NCBI GenBank assembly: GCA_948146395.1
Contig: OX411543.1
Location: forward strand, 30,457,558 to 30,521,557
Source: Fragum whitleyi
Lineage: Eukaryota > Mollusca > Bivalvia > Cardiida > Cardiidae
DNA: 64,000 bases
Reading direction: 5' to 3'
Position numbers and translations under genes: made by a program. Below the pieces are notes generated by a model. That model saw only the letters and a program-made list of their open reading frames with translations, had not been told where the DNA came from and searched no databases. This document shows positions 24,101 through 39,100 of the stretch, in pieces. Each line of letters begins with the position of its first letter. Position 1 is the stretch's first letter.

Positions 24101-27100
24101 TTTAAGTAACAGGAAAATTTAAAGCTTGTTGGAAAAAAAAAATCATAGGAGGACACTGGTAAAACAATATTCCAAGAATGTACTGATGTTACAAGCAGCT
24201 ATCATCCTTTTCCACAATATATTCTACCAAATGAGAATTTTTTTTCTCATAATGCATCCACGTTGATGTTCACATTGATGTACACAACTTTTTCAGATGA
24301 TCAATAGATACAAATTTGAGCCTGTGTGTGACATTTCAAACAATTTCACATGTGTGTTATGTTAAAACTCAGATCAGCCTGTACAGCTGCACAGTCTGAT
24401 CAGAGTCTTCACTACTTGTCCAATGGATGTTTTAGGACCTAAAGTCACTGCTCACAAATTGAGATAAATCTTTATACTCTGTGTGATTGTCCAGGCTGCT
24501 AAACGTCTTTCCATCATGTACACATGATATTGTTGGAAATGTCAAATGTTACAGGCTCAATTAATACTTTTTTCAACAGTTTCTACTACAGTATTCAGGA
24601 TGAAAGACAAGTTAGTGCATGACAGTTGTAAGTATCTTTCCATTTTCTTTACCATATTTACCCCTTATTATACTGAAATTAAAGGTTGTTACAATCAAAT
24701 GGCCACTTTTTACTGCAATAACTTTTTACAACGATAACTATGTACAAAAGCAGGCAGAGTAAGTTAAGATCAGACTGCACAGATGTGCAGACTGATCTTA
24801 GCCATTATTGTCTGCCAAAGCTTTTGTGCACTGAAGGACTATGCAGTTAGCAGCATGAGAAGGATAATTGTATCAAGCACCATTAAAGAAATCATTTTGA
24901 AAATATGTGGCAAGGCAAAACATCACAATAGTAATTGCTAAAGGAGTACCATAGCAAAAAGAGGTATTGCCTTAAAAGCCATCAAGCATTGGTATCTTAC
25001 AGCCTTTAACCCTTTCCTGTTTTACAAAATTTTGGACCTGTCCAAATTCAAAGGTTTTGCAGACGAAAATATATAGCGGATTTAAATTGAAAAATAACCA
25101 TTCAGTAGGGTAGAAATTAGTGTGGAAAAAGAAGAAATTGCTTGTCAAAAGCAATTTCTTCTTTTTTTCACAATGTTTTCTCAATCATAAAATCTCAGAC
25201 ACGTAAAAAGCAGGGATTAAACAGCAAAGGGTTAAGTGACCTTATCATTTACTCCCTAGGTCCCATCAGTAAGAACCTAAGGCTCTTAAATGCTTTTCCC
25301 AAGGACACTTCCACTTGAACAGTGGTGAATCTATCATAAAGCAACAATGTTCAAATAGATTTGGCCACAGTTGGTAACGCGTCAGACTATCTTTCGAAAG
25401 GTTCCGCGTTAACAACAGCACTCATCCTTCCAACTATCTGTCTCCCACAATTGGGTTGATAATCATGTCTCTTTGTGGTTTATAGATTGAGGCTAGGAAA
25501 GGGTGTAAAGGTAGTACTGGTGTGTGAAATTCCTGGAATCCATTGTAAGGTTCTCAAGTGGCTGCGAAATGACTGAATTTTTATATTGTTTAAAGCAGCT
25601 TAAATGTTTAAACTCACACAAACAAATTACATACATGTAGTTTACATTTAAATCCATTTTGGAATGAATAAGCCTCTTGATAAAGCCAATGAGTCATTAA
25701 ACATCAAAAGTGCTCGAAATAGGTGTTAAACAGGCTTTGACTGGTTCTAACATTATCAGATGGCCGAATTATTTTCTCACATGAAACGCTGTCTGGCTGA
25801 TTTGAGCATTTTTGCCAAAGAAAACACACATTTTAATTATATTATGACAGACAATTATACAGAATTATGCCAAATAAAACATATGGGATTTCTAAATAAA
25901 GGACTTTATCTAGAAAAATCTTGACCTCATTGTTTCTGCAAAGTAATTCACCATTATTTATATCATTTCTTATTGTTACCTGATCCTTTTTTAATCCTTA
26001 TCCTTCTGAATTCAATTTTTTTTTTCAAATAAATTCATTATTTTTAGACATTTTAATCTGTCTGACTCATTTTTCCCCACAAAAATTAAGAAGGATTCAG
26101 GCAGTGAAGGCTAAGATCAGACAGCATATCTGTGCAGTCTGATCTTAGTTTATACTGTCTTCCAAAGCTATACTGTCTTCCAAATATAGCATGAAGGCAT
26201 ATGTTGTGAACAGCAGAAAAAGAGCTAAACAGAATGGTGTCTGAACATCGAAAGATGAATATAAAATTAACTAAAATTACAATACAAGATTGCTCTGATC
26301 TACTGGCTTTCAGATCTTCAGATAAGATAAAAAGATAAACAATTCACCATGTACTAGTGCCTATTCTTGTCTGTTGATTGCTGGTGATTAAAACAAATGA
26401 AATATAAAAAGGGGTATAATTTAGACAAAATGCATCTAGAGTTTTACCCTTTAATAGCTAATGCTGCTCTTCTGAAGGTGATCATGTGTGCCAAGTTTCA
26501 AGTAAATCCCTTCAGAAGAACCAGATATCACAAAATGTCAGTATTCACACGATAACAGCAATAGCAACAACAATGTTGTCAAGGCCATAGCATTAATACC
26601 TTAAATTTTCTCCATAATTAGCCGAGCTAAAAACAGTAAGAATCATATTCTAAAACTTAAACTGTTGCAGAGCTGACTTATACCCCCCACAATCACTTTG
26701 TCAAAATGCAAGTGCTATTAGTGCAGGATGTGTTTTTAACAAATATTGAATTCAGGTTCTAGGTCGTTCAGTTATCCTAGTTAGAGTCCAGAAACGAAAA
26801 TTGAACAAAGGCTGACTATGACCTTGACATTTGACCTATGTGAACATAATCGATAGGGCACTTCCTTGGGTCATAAGCAACATTTGTATAAAGTTCATGA
26901 TTGCAGGTCACTTGATTCTTGAGTAATAGTCCGAAAACGAAAAGGTCTACAGACGGACGGATGGACAGACTGACAGACATAGTGAAACCAATATAACCCG
27001 CTCTACTTTGTAGGTGGGTATTATTAAATTTATACATTTGTACATTTGTATTTTCATCCTGACTCAAGACTCTGCCATATCCAAAATTGGGGGAGGAGGG

Positions 27101-30100
27101 AAACAATAAAAAATTCCTGAAAAATTAATTCAAGTACAGGTTCACCTAAGGAAGAATTTTTATCAAGTTTCAGTGAAATTTCAATTGGTTTGGAAGATGT
27201 TTACAGAAAAAGGTTATACATGCAAGTACACATGACAAACATAAGACCATGACAATAGCTGATGGCCTTTGAGCCATGGAGGTAAAATAATATCGCATAT
27301 GACAACACATCTTTATTGCATATAACAAAGATGTTTATTATTTCCAAGAGTAACCATCTACACAACTAGTCATACCATATTTATCTTAAAACAATCTCTC
27401 CTTCAGTTTGAGGTTAAATTTGTTCCAAAACAATCATATTTTGAGGAAATTTACCTCAAATTGAAAAATAATATTCACATTTTTGTTAAAATTCAAGTAA
27501 TTTTGATCAACTGAAAAGATTTTTTTTTAGAAAATAGTATAGGGGGAGCTACTACTAAAGAAGGCACTTTTCTTAAAGGAAATACAGTAGGTTTTAACAA
27601 TAGTCAGACAAAATGTTGTTTTTCCTGCAGTCAGAAGAGAATTCAATTATTTTACTAGGAAAATGGGGCTGTTTACAGGTCCCTTCCCCTTAGAGAATTT
27701 CTCTCTTAACTAGTGATGGGCAGATAAATCAATTATAATCAATAATCAGTTGGTTTGGCTTTCTGATTGTGATAATCCACTCAGAAATTTCATAATCCAT
27801 CAACCAGTTCCTATTACATAAATGAAAGCCATTACATTTTTTTTCAAAATTGACACCAGGTCTGTTTGTTGGCGAGTATGAAACAGTTGTAACTGCCTAT
27901 AAATTAAAGGCAGTTACAAAGGTTTTACTCTAAGCCATGGAGATGGTAGAAAAATCTGCAGAAAGAGTCATAAGGTCATCATGAGTTTTAACTAAACTTT
28001 CACATTCTATTCTTTAAAGGATGATACTGGGAGTGCTGTATTCATTTCTAAGAAAACATAGTTTTTAGGGTATAAAATGTATTCTCCCCACTGAAAAAAA
28101 GGTTATGTTAATGCACTTTATTCTTTTTTAAAATTACTTTGTTGGTTTAATTCTAAAACTCAAGCTTGTTTTAAGCTGTAATTATGAGGTTTTAGAATTA
28201 AACCAACAATTCACATATTAAATTACTCAAATTTTAGTTCTGTATACCTTAAATAATCATTAAATGTGATAATTTCAAATCTTTCTACCAAACAATCAAA
28301 TAGTGAACTTTCTTCTACTGATGAATTTTCCTACACATGGCCCTTTCCCCAACATTGGTTTCATCAAAATGCAATTTTAGTGTCATTTTCAAAAAAAAAC
28401 ACATATTTCTCCTAATAAACACACCTGAGAGCTAAACATAACATGGTCAGGGATTTTTTATTTAGTATGCATTTACTCATTTAAAAAATCATTAGAATTG
28501 ATATCTTTAAGGCCCTTTTCCCTTAAATTTGAGGTTAATTTCCTCTAAACAATCAAATAAATGATTGTTTAAAGTAAATTCATCTCAAATTAGAAAAGAA
28601 GTCTCATACAGTTCCTAAAATTTAAGCATTTGAAGTGGGGATTCTAGGTAAAAAATGTAGGGGTGCTACTATTAGGGAGGGTGCTATTATTAGAGGAAAT
28701 ACGGTTGCCAATTCTACTTCTACTAATATAATTTAATAGTAGTCAATCAAGCATGCCAACACAAATAAATGATGTGTAAGGGAGGTAACTGGATGAATAC
28801 TTACTGGTTCTTGTATGCCTGTGTTGTTTTTTCCTAGAGACTCTCCTTCTTTCCAGCCCATTTTTTCCAACATCTTATGGCCTTTATTTTCTGATGAAAT
28901 TGGTCTGAAACAAATTAACTAAGCTATATACCCTGATTCTTTCAAAAAATTTAAAAAAATGAGATTTGTGAGGGATTCTCCTTTTCTTCTGGTGTTAATC
29001 TTGTTGGGCACTGATATTTGAATCAAAATCAACACTGAATTAATTATTGTCTGCTACCTTATTCAAATTATCGACTTTTTTGTCTTATTATTGAGAATGA
29101 ACAAATAGCAAATCACTGTTGTAAATAACAAGATGTGTTTGTAAAACAAAAATGCTCCCAAAATGGCAATTTTTCAAACTTTTGACCTTGACAGATGATC
29201 TTGACTTTGTCACATGACCTTGACCTTGGAACCTGTTCCCACCTATATGCCTACCATCTAGATCTATCATCCAACCAAATATGAGCATTGTGATTAGTAA
29301 TGTTAAGTTTTTATGCCCCCGCATCGAGAGATCGGGGGCATATTGTTTTACTCATGTCCGTCTGTCTGTCCGTCTGTCAGTCTGTCTGTCTGTCCATCTG
29401 TCTGTCTGTCCGTCCGTCTGAAAACTTAACCCGAAAACTTAACCTTGCCAATATCTTCAAGCCTATTCAAGATACAAAGCTAATATTTGGCATGATGATA
29501 GATCTCAATGATCCGCATCCGCTGGTACCAAAGTCAAGGTCATGTGACAAGGTCAAGGTCATCTGTCAAGGTCAAACTTTGAAAAAAAAAAATGCCGTAA
29601 CGGGGGCATTCGTGTTTCACAAACACATCTTGTTTCGTTATTTTTGCAGACAGACAGCCTTACAAACAGGTGGACAGAGGATTTACGGACACGAAGACAA
29701 TGTTAATACAATTTGCCCCTGACCTTTGATGCTAGGGCATAAAAAGATGTGCTGGTACAGCACAAATATCAAAGAAAAAGCTTTATTCTGACATTTTACT
29801 TTTGACAGATGACATTGACCTTTTCATATTAAAAAATCATCATGTTATGCATCGTAAAAGAAAGCAATTGGTTGATTTAAATACCAATCATACACAGTGT
29901 ATCTTGAATAGACTTGAAGTAATTAATAATGTTGAGGTTCATTGTTAAGTTTTACAGAACTTTGTCCATGATAAACATTATCTTGACAATGCACTTCCAT
30001 GGCTCAGCACAAAACAGTTGTAACTGCCTATATGTTTATAGGCAGTTACAACTGTTTCACACTGAGCCATCGACTTGGTATCAACAACAGTATATTTATT

Positions 30101-33100
30101 AGAGCTATTATTCTAATAAAAATATAAGTTCTGCTTCCTAGATAGACTAAAAGTAATTAGCACTGTTAGGTTTTGGTTTATGAAAATACTGAGCTTGGCA
30201 GATGACCTTGAACTTGTCAAATCTCCTTCAAATTAGTAACAGCAGAATGAGATGCCTATCATTATCATATGATCCTGACAATGTGTGCATTGAATCATGA
30301 ATGTGTTGAAGAATTCAGTAAGGTTTTTTTTTTATTTAGTTTCAAGGATAGACAAAGGTATGGATTAGAAGGACAGACAGGCAAAAGTAAAAGAATACAA
30401 TTCAAAACTGAGTGATAAAGTAGGTCTGAAGATATATATCTAACAAGTTATGCATAAACAAGCTGACCTGTGAACCGAGGCAGGAGCTTCATGTTTTTTA
30501 TGTGGCGTATCACTCCCAACAGTTTTCCGCCTCTCTGCAGCCTTATCCTCATAGTTTGGATTCCGGATTTGAGCTGAGGGGTCTTCATAGGCTGCATTCT
30601 AGAAAAAGGGAACAACAATCTTTCCAATATAAAGCCGAAACTAAACATCTACATTCCTTTGTATTTTGATTCCTTGAATAGACACAAGTAACTGCAAACT
30701 ACAAGGTATTTCAGAAATCAAACAGGGACATTTCAAGTTCTTAGAAAATTGAATTTAAAAGCCATCCCAAAAAATGGTGTTGATATCAGTAATGAACCTA
30801 CAGCATATATGAAACAAAATCTAGGTCTTGACATGATACAGGTGTAACTGCCTATATGATGATTCACAGTTACATATGTTTTCCCTGATCCATCAAATTG
30901 ACAATATTTATACACTAATAGAATATCAAAGAGCAAACACCCACAGACATCAACTCCCTAATCAGGAATATATCAACAGAGGCCTTGAAAAATCTACTTG
31001 TCCACAAGTAGGAAAGTCTAAGGTGGAAAAAGTAGGGCAATGGAATTCCACACCCCTAAGAAAAATCTTTTTTTCAGTGCATTCAAACAATATCCCTTCA
31101 GCTTACTTTTTGATGTAAACATATAGATATATGCTTACCTTTAAACCATATCTTTTCTTTATCTCATTCAATTCTTGTCTCTGCAGTTTCTTACGTTCTT
31201 CTTTTGAAATGAATTTTAAATCTGAAAGCATGAAAGCACCTTAGAATTTATAGTCAAAATAGCTTAAGCTGCTTAATCCAATTATCGGTAACCAAAAATG
31301 TACATTTTCAGCTGGTCTCAATTTTATGAGATGTGAACAACAATTTTGAGATCCTTTATGTACATTAATTAAATCAGTTTATTTGTTTGAATAGGGGTTT
31401 TATGCTGTTTTCAACAATCTTTCAATTATATATCACAGCTGGAGAACATAAAAATGGGTTCCTGGTATTTCTCACATCAGTTCTACCATTGCTTTCTGCC
31501 TACAGCTGTCATCCCATGGGGTTTACATTTATAAACTGATTTGTGGAAGACAAACTAAACTGTTGCAAAGCCGACTGATACCCCCCTACAAGTGCTTGTC
31601 AATATTTAACCCTTTGCTGTTTAATCCCTGCTTTTTACGTGCCTGTGATTTTATGATTGAGAAAACATTGTGAAAAAAGAAGAAATTGCTACTGACAAGC
31701 AATTTCTTCTTTTTCCACACTATTTTCTACCCTACAGAATGGTTATTTTTCAAATTAAATCCACTTTAAATTATCGTCTGCAAAACCTTTGAATTTGGAC
31801 AGGTCCAAAATATTGTAAGCAAGGAAAGGGTTAAAAGCCATTTTCCATCATCAAAGGTCCATAACTCTGTCAAAAGTCAAATGTCAGTGGATTGTAACCA
31901 AAATTTCACTTGCACATCTCTACTTTATACTGATCACATCTGTAAAGTTTCAATGAAATCTGCCTGTTTGATACTGAGAAAACTTCAGGACAAACTAGAG
32001 CTGTAGCTTGGGTCATAAGCAGCATTTGTTTGAAGTTTTATGATTCTATGTCACTTTGTTCTTAAGTTAGAGTCCAGAAACGAAAAAGTCTACGGTGCAT
32101 GCAAGGGAAATTTAAAATTTAACAAAAAATGACTGTGACCTTGACCTTTGACCTATGTGTCCAAAACACAACAGGGCACTATCTTGGGTCATAAGCAGCT
32201 TTCGCATGAAGTTTCATGATTCTAGGTCGCTTGGTTCTCAAGTAAGTGTCCAGTAACAAAAAATAAATAAGGCTGACTGTGACCTTGACCTTTGATCTAT
32301 GTGAACTCAAAACAATAGGACAACTCTTTGGGTCATAAGCATAAGTTCCATGATTCTAGGTCACTTGGTTCTTAAGTTAGAGTCCAGAAACGAAAAGGTT
32401 TACATGAAGACGACTGGACGGATGAATGGACAGATGGATGGATTGACAGACAGACATGGTAAAACCAATAAATATCCCCATCTACTTCGTAGGTGGGGGG
32501 TAGACAAAAGGCTACAGAAGGATGGACAGACAGAGCAACCAATCTTGGACCTCTACATTGACAGTCTAATATTCTAGCAACAATTACTGTGCTATGACGG
32601 TGGCTCATAAATGAAATCAGAGTCATCACAATATCACAAACCATTTTACCTTGTTTTTGATGTAACTGTTTATATTTAGCCATCACAACACCTGGTTCAC
32701 AATCATCACAAGTGTCTGTACCACTGTGTATATGACATAAAAGTTTGGTATCACCGACTTGAATCACATCCCCATGTTTGAATGCCTTTGGCTCACTTGT
32801 CTCCTTTGGCTGTATAATTAGAATTATTTATCAGATTTGAAAGCAGGATGGGTTCAATATTTTCAGAGCTAAGACCATTAAGACTTGAAATTTGCAATGT
32901 ACAGTAAATTCAGTCTTTTACAATTTCTCTTGATTAATATCAGATATATTTGTGATTAATTTCTATGTAAAATCCAGTACTCTACAACATAGGGCTAATT
33001 TTCAAGCTAGAGCAATAACTTGTTTTTTGGTAGGCAAGCATTAGGAGATGCTTCAAGCTAAAATATGAAAACTCTAGGCTTTGTGGTTCTAGAGGAGAAG

Positions 33101-36100
33101 ATTTTTTCAACTTTGTTGCCATGGCAACCAAGTCTCTTGGATTCCAATTCTTTGAAGTATTTTGAAGGTTCTTGACCTAAAGAACATTTTATGAAGTTCA
33201 GTTGAAATCTGAAAGATAGATTTTGAGGAGAAGCTTTTATTAGTAATTGTTTACAGACAGATGTATGGATGGATGGACAAACAGACAACAGACATTCATC
33301 AGTCATTAACCCTTTGCTGTTTAATCCCTGCTTTTTATGTGCCTGTGATTTTTATGATTGAGAAAACATTGTGAAAAAAGAAGAAATCGCTTCTGACAAG
33401 CAATTTCTTCTTTTTCCACACTATTTTCTGCCCTACTGAATGGTTATTTCTCAAATTAAATCCACTTTTAATTTTTGTCTGCAAAACCTTTGAATTTGGG
33501 CAGGTCCAAAATTTTGTAAAACAGGAAAGGGTTAACTTAGCTAAAAATGCTGAATTGGTTAGACTATGTATTGACAATATAGTGAAATAAAATAAACAGC
33601 TATTGAAGATTATATCACCATCTAATTCTGTTGGACTTGTTGAATTTATCACCATGGTTTATTCTAAGATATTGACTAGAGTGCAAGATGTTTTACAAGA
33701 AACTGGATTAAGGTAGTGGAACCGTAATTTCACCACACATGAACTTTCAAAATGTTGAGTTAGGTGTCCTAATGAAAATCATTAGGAAACCTCAGTTAAC
33801 ACTGTAAAAATTTGTTACTTCCGAAACATTGTTGAACAATGACGGGTCTACAACCTTAGAATTGTTGCAAACAAATCCATCTTTGTAAGACTTCTTGATA
33901 CTTACCAATGAGATTCTATCACTATTTACAAATGTTCCATTTTGACTGCCTTTATCCATGATTGTGTAATTTCTCTCATCGTCATTGTACTGTATCTCAG
34001 CATGGAACTACAAACAAAATATTGAGTCATAGATTCCTGGTAATAATCTTTTCGAATGTTAACCCATATTTGGTAGAGGTATGCATAGAACAAAACTCTG
34101 TTTTCTGTACTGCCTAAACATGGGGGAGGGTGTGTCAAAACAAACACACAAATAATTTTAGATATGTTTCTTTAATCTATGTATCACCCAAATCAAATAG
34201 AAATAATTTTGCTGAGATTTCAGGATGTCCAGACCTCTCCCCATAAGGTAGTGGACCAAAGATCATGACTTCTGAAATGTTGCGGAACTTTTACGGGTTC
34301 ACTACCTTAATCATTCATACATTTGTACATAGTATATTTATCTTATATTCTTTATCTTTTACTTGTTTTTGCCAATGTTTCTAACAGAAATACATATTTC
34401 TAAAAATAACCACATTACTTCATTGTTCTAAAAATATCCATGATATTTCATAAAAAATTCATATGACATGTTATCACATGTGTAAGACTCGGATGCCCAG
34501 GACGATAGTTGATTTATACCCATGACCTTTTTGATCTTCAGCCATAACCTTGGGACACAGGGATGTGAAATTCCATGCCCGACTTGTCCGACTCATGCTT
34601 TTGTACATGCAGACAAGTACATTTTTATAAGCCACTTGTCAAGGGACAAGTAAATACCAGGGTAAATCTTGGAATTTTACTAAATAGAATTAAGATTGAT
34701 TGATTGATTGATTGAATGGAGTTAAACGCCACTTTCAAAATTTTTTCAGTTATATTGCGGTGGCTGGAGCACCTAACAATGGTTTCCTGGTATTTCTCTT
34801 ACCAGTACAACCACCACATCCTTTCCTAGCCTCCACCTGCTATCTCACATAGGTCTACGATTATCAACCCATTGGTGAGAGACAAACAAATAGAATAAGG
34901 AGAGAAATTATCTTATGTTTTTATCACTTTCGGTAGAAAAACATTCATTTTCCAGCATTTTCTTCATCAAAAAGCTATGTTTTTCTCAAATTTATCCAAT
35001 CACTCTTTTGTGGACAAGTTCATTTTGATCTTGGACAAGTAGAAACTTGGCTATTACTTATTCAGGGACAATGGTAGAAAACTTGTATTTCCACATCCCT
35101 GAGACACTAGTTCTGGCCAGGATAAGAATTTATTCCCTTGACAGGCACGGGTGTAACAACCTTTATGCAAATTACACAATTGCGTAAGAAAAATAATCCT
35201 CTGTTGAAAAATATCGTTGATGAATGATCACAACATCATAACTACAGCTTATTCAAGCTGAAGTTACGATATTTTGATTATTCACCAAAGCTCAAATTAT
35301 AAAAAGGGAGAGGACAAAGGGCATGCATCAATTGTTTGTCAACATATCGCCTTTATCCTATATATTCTTTAGTTGTCGCCTTCTGAGTGCATATAAATAT
35401 TAAAGTCATAGATACACCTATGACAGGAATGGGACACCGACAGCCACAAATGCACAAATGCACAGACAGATGTTACTCTATAGATTCAGGTTTCAAATTT
35501 TTTTTTGATAAATGGCTTACAGCCTTTACAAATATATTCATGCAATGATGTTTTTACATAAAGTGAAGTCTATGTATCAACAAACATATACACAAATGTA
35601 TAATCAATATAGTGAGTTCGTATTAGTTTAATGCATTGCTTATACAGCTAGATGAAAAAATAGTATTTTTCAAGTATGGAGCTTAAGATTACTGTATATG
35701 ACTGTCGCCACTTTATGGCAGGGGTACAAATAGGATGAAGTCATACCTTGGAGACATTCATATCAGGTACGCAGATTCCATTTTCCTTCCCTCGACCGAT
35801 TGACGTCCCCTGATATGTAGCGATGTATAACATTCCAACATCTACACAGTCTGATTCTGTAACTATCACTCTAACACATGGTCGCCATGATTGTGTAATA
35901 TCTGAAATATAATGATCACACCATCAATTAACATTTACAACTTGAATAAACTTGTTAATACAAGGTTTGGTTGCAATTCCATGGTATTATTATCTAGGAA
36001 ATATGATGTGTTATGAGATTTTGTTTGAGACAAGCTGATCTTAAGGTAGTGGCCCAGTAACAGGTCTGCAATGTTTCAGAAGTAATGAACTTCAACAATG

Positions 36101-39100
36101 TTAACAGAGGCTTCCTAATGATTTTCATTAGGAAGCCTTGGTCAACACTGTGAAAGTTCATGAGTGCCCAAAAGCTGCAGATCTATTACGATTCCACTAC
36201 CTTAACAAAGTATTGAATTGAAATGTCATTAAGCTAGCCTTGTTCTAGCTGTTTGTTATAGAAGACAAGAGTGACCTTGTGAGAAAAATGGTGTATCAAA
36301 ATTCTTATGATCAAACAAGGGGATCATGATGATTCTATATAGCTCAACTGAGTCTCCTCAACCCCAGGGACATCACCAGGTGGTTCTGAGATATTTTCAA
36401 ATGCAACTTGTCCATGGACAAGTAACATTCACAATCTGGCTTGTCTGTATCAAAGATCTTCTTGTCCGTTCTTTATCCTAAACATGTTTTTTTTTCAAAA
36501 TAAATAGTCTTATTTTTTCTAACATTGAGGTTAGAGTTATAACTACCACATTTGTTTCCAGAAAATTTGTCATTGTAATGAAAATGTCAGCGTATTGAAT
36601 GAACACTAAATTATATCAATGCAGGCTCATCCAAAAAGAGCGGCATTCATTTACCATATATAGTGCATCTACAAACTAAAGGGAACACTTTTTTGAGTTT
36701 TTATAATCAATAATTTGAAATTTTTTATTGAATTGATCTTTTTATACTTTATGTGCCATATGCATTTCTATTAAAATCCGTAGATCTTAAAACTAAATTT
36801 TCTGTATATATATATAGCAAATATCTAACTAAATTGAAAGGCAGAAGATGTTAAGGGTGCTAATCATACATTGCTTATGTAAGCATGTCAAAGATTTTTG
36901 CACATTTCACACTTAAAGAATTGTCAATTATCAACAAATTTCAGTCGGTATCTATCATGCCAATGGTTCTGTTTATTTAACTGTCTTTACCATATTTATT
37001 GTGTCGTCGTAATGAACAAGGTTATATAGGGAATATGCACTTTCATCCCCCAAAAAAACAATGTTAGCATTGGAAAACGAGAATACCTTATGATGAATGA
37101 AAAATACACAGTGCAAATCAGTTCCCAACAAATTTGTGTCAGTAAGTGAAAATATCATTGTATTGAATGTCCTTAAAACGGGAGTTGACTGCACTTGTTG
37201 CTGTGAGGAGCATCCATAAAATAGTTTCACTTATTGTTGACATTTATAAGAATTATAGGTATTTATTTTCAAACAAGAGGGCCAAGATGGTCCTAGATCG
37301 CTGGGACATCACATTAATTAGATAGGCAGATGTCAAAAAGAATATAATTGCCTAAGATCAATACCATGGAACCTTTTCAGCGAAGAGCAAGACAGATATG
37401 CCTTTTTGCTCTTTGATTCTATGTAAAAAGGGATGCACCCGGGTGGACCCCAAAAGTGACCCCAGGGTCTTGATATGAACAAATTTGGAAGAGGTCCATA
37501 ACATGATGCTACATACCAAATATGAAAGCTGTCTGCCTTCTGGTTTCAGAGAAGAAGATTTTTGAAGGTTTTCCCATTTTCACCCATCGTGCTCAGATGA
37601 GCTGAAAGGGATGCGCCTGGGTGGAGCCCAAATATGACCCAAGGGTCTTTATATGAACAAACTTGGTAGGGGCCAACAAGATGATGCTACATACCAAAAA
37701 TGAAAGCAGTGTGCCCTCTGGTTTCGATTAAAGAAGATTTTAAAAGATTTTCGCTCTTTGATTCTATGTAAAAAGGGTTGCGCCCGGGTGGAGCCCAAAT
37801 ATGATCCTAGGGTCTTGATATGAACAAACTTGGTAGAAGTCCACTCCAGATGCTACATGCTAAATATGAAAGCTGTCTGCCTTCTGGTTTCAAAGAAGAA
37901 GATTTTTGAAGATTTTCATTTTTTTTACCCTTCGTGCTCATAAGAGATAAAGGGATGCACCTATGCAAAGCCCAAATATGACCCAAGGGTCTTGTTATGA
38001 ACAATCTTGGTAGAGGCCCACTAGGTGATGCTACACACCAAATATTTAAGCTGTCTGCCATCTGGTTACAGGTCTTGATATGAACAAACTTGGTAGAGGT
38101 CCACTAGATGATGCTACATACTAAATATGAAAGCTGTCTGCCTTCTGGTTTCAGAGAAGAAGATTTTTAAAGATTTTCATATTTTCACCCTTTTTGTTAC
38201 GGGTAAAGGGAAAGTTAAGGGTGGATTTCATTTATTTGAACAACTTTGGTAGAGCTCGACCCAAGGAACATCCCTGCCAAGTTTCATCAAGATTGGCCCA
38301 CTGGTTTAGGAGGAGAAGATGTTTAAAGAAATTGTGGACGACGTACGACGGATATTCTACGATCCAAATAGCTCACCTTGAGCACTTCGTGCTCAGGTGA
38401 GCTAAAAACAGCTAACTTTTACTATAAGAAAATATTACAATTTTTTTCTTGAGATTTCTCACTTGTCCACGGACAACTTAGTAAGGAAAATTTGCTTGTC
38501 CATGCAGCTTAATGGATCACTCGGACAACTCAGGCAGCTTATTTCAGAGCCATTGGGTCACATCACTTGTGCAATATGAGTACAAAACTATTGGTACACT
38601 AGAAGATAAAAAGGAATTCTGGATTCACAGAACAAATATTGCATATTTCCCTCGTTAATTTCATTATAATTAGAGTGCATAGGGTCCAAATAGAGTTTAG
38701 GAGCGTGTTATGAATACAAATGCATAATGAAACAGCAAAGTTTAAGTAATTTGACTTAAATATAATCTTGACCTTGGCAGTTGACCTTGATAATAGTGCT
38801 GGCATATGACCATTCCAAATATAAGTATCTTACCTAAAAAGAAGACTTGAAGTAATAGGCAATGTGAATTTTTTTGGTTAAGATATGCAAATAGATAGAT
38901 CAATTTACTAGATGTATTATAAGGTGTTCCATCCAGATTCAACTGACATAAAACATGAGCCTGTGTGTGACGTTTCCAACAATTTCAAATATGTGCAAAG
39001 CAAAGTATCTGGTCAGCCTGTGCAGCCACACAGTCTGTCCAGACTTTTTGCTATGTGTTCTGTACATAATTAAGGTCTTAATCCCTCATAATAATGTCAT

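Noticed and set aside
29300..29722. 140-codon frame with [13 protein letters not shown]
   Set aside because: Read-through of a GTCT repeat and a hairpin-ended mobile element; not a gene.
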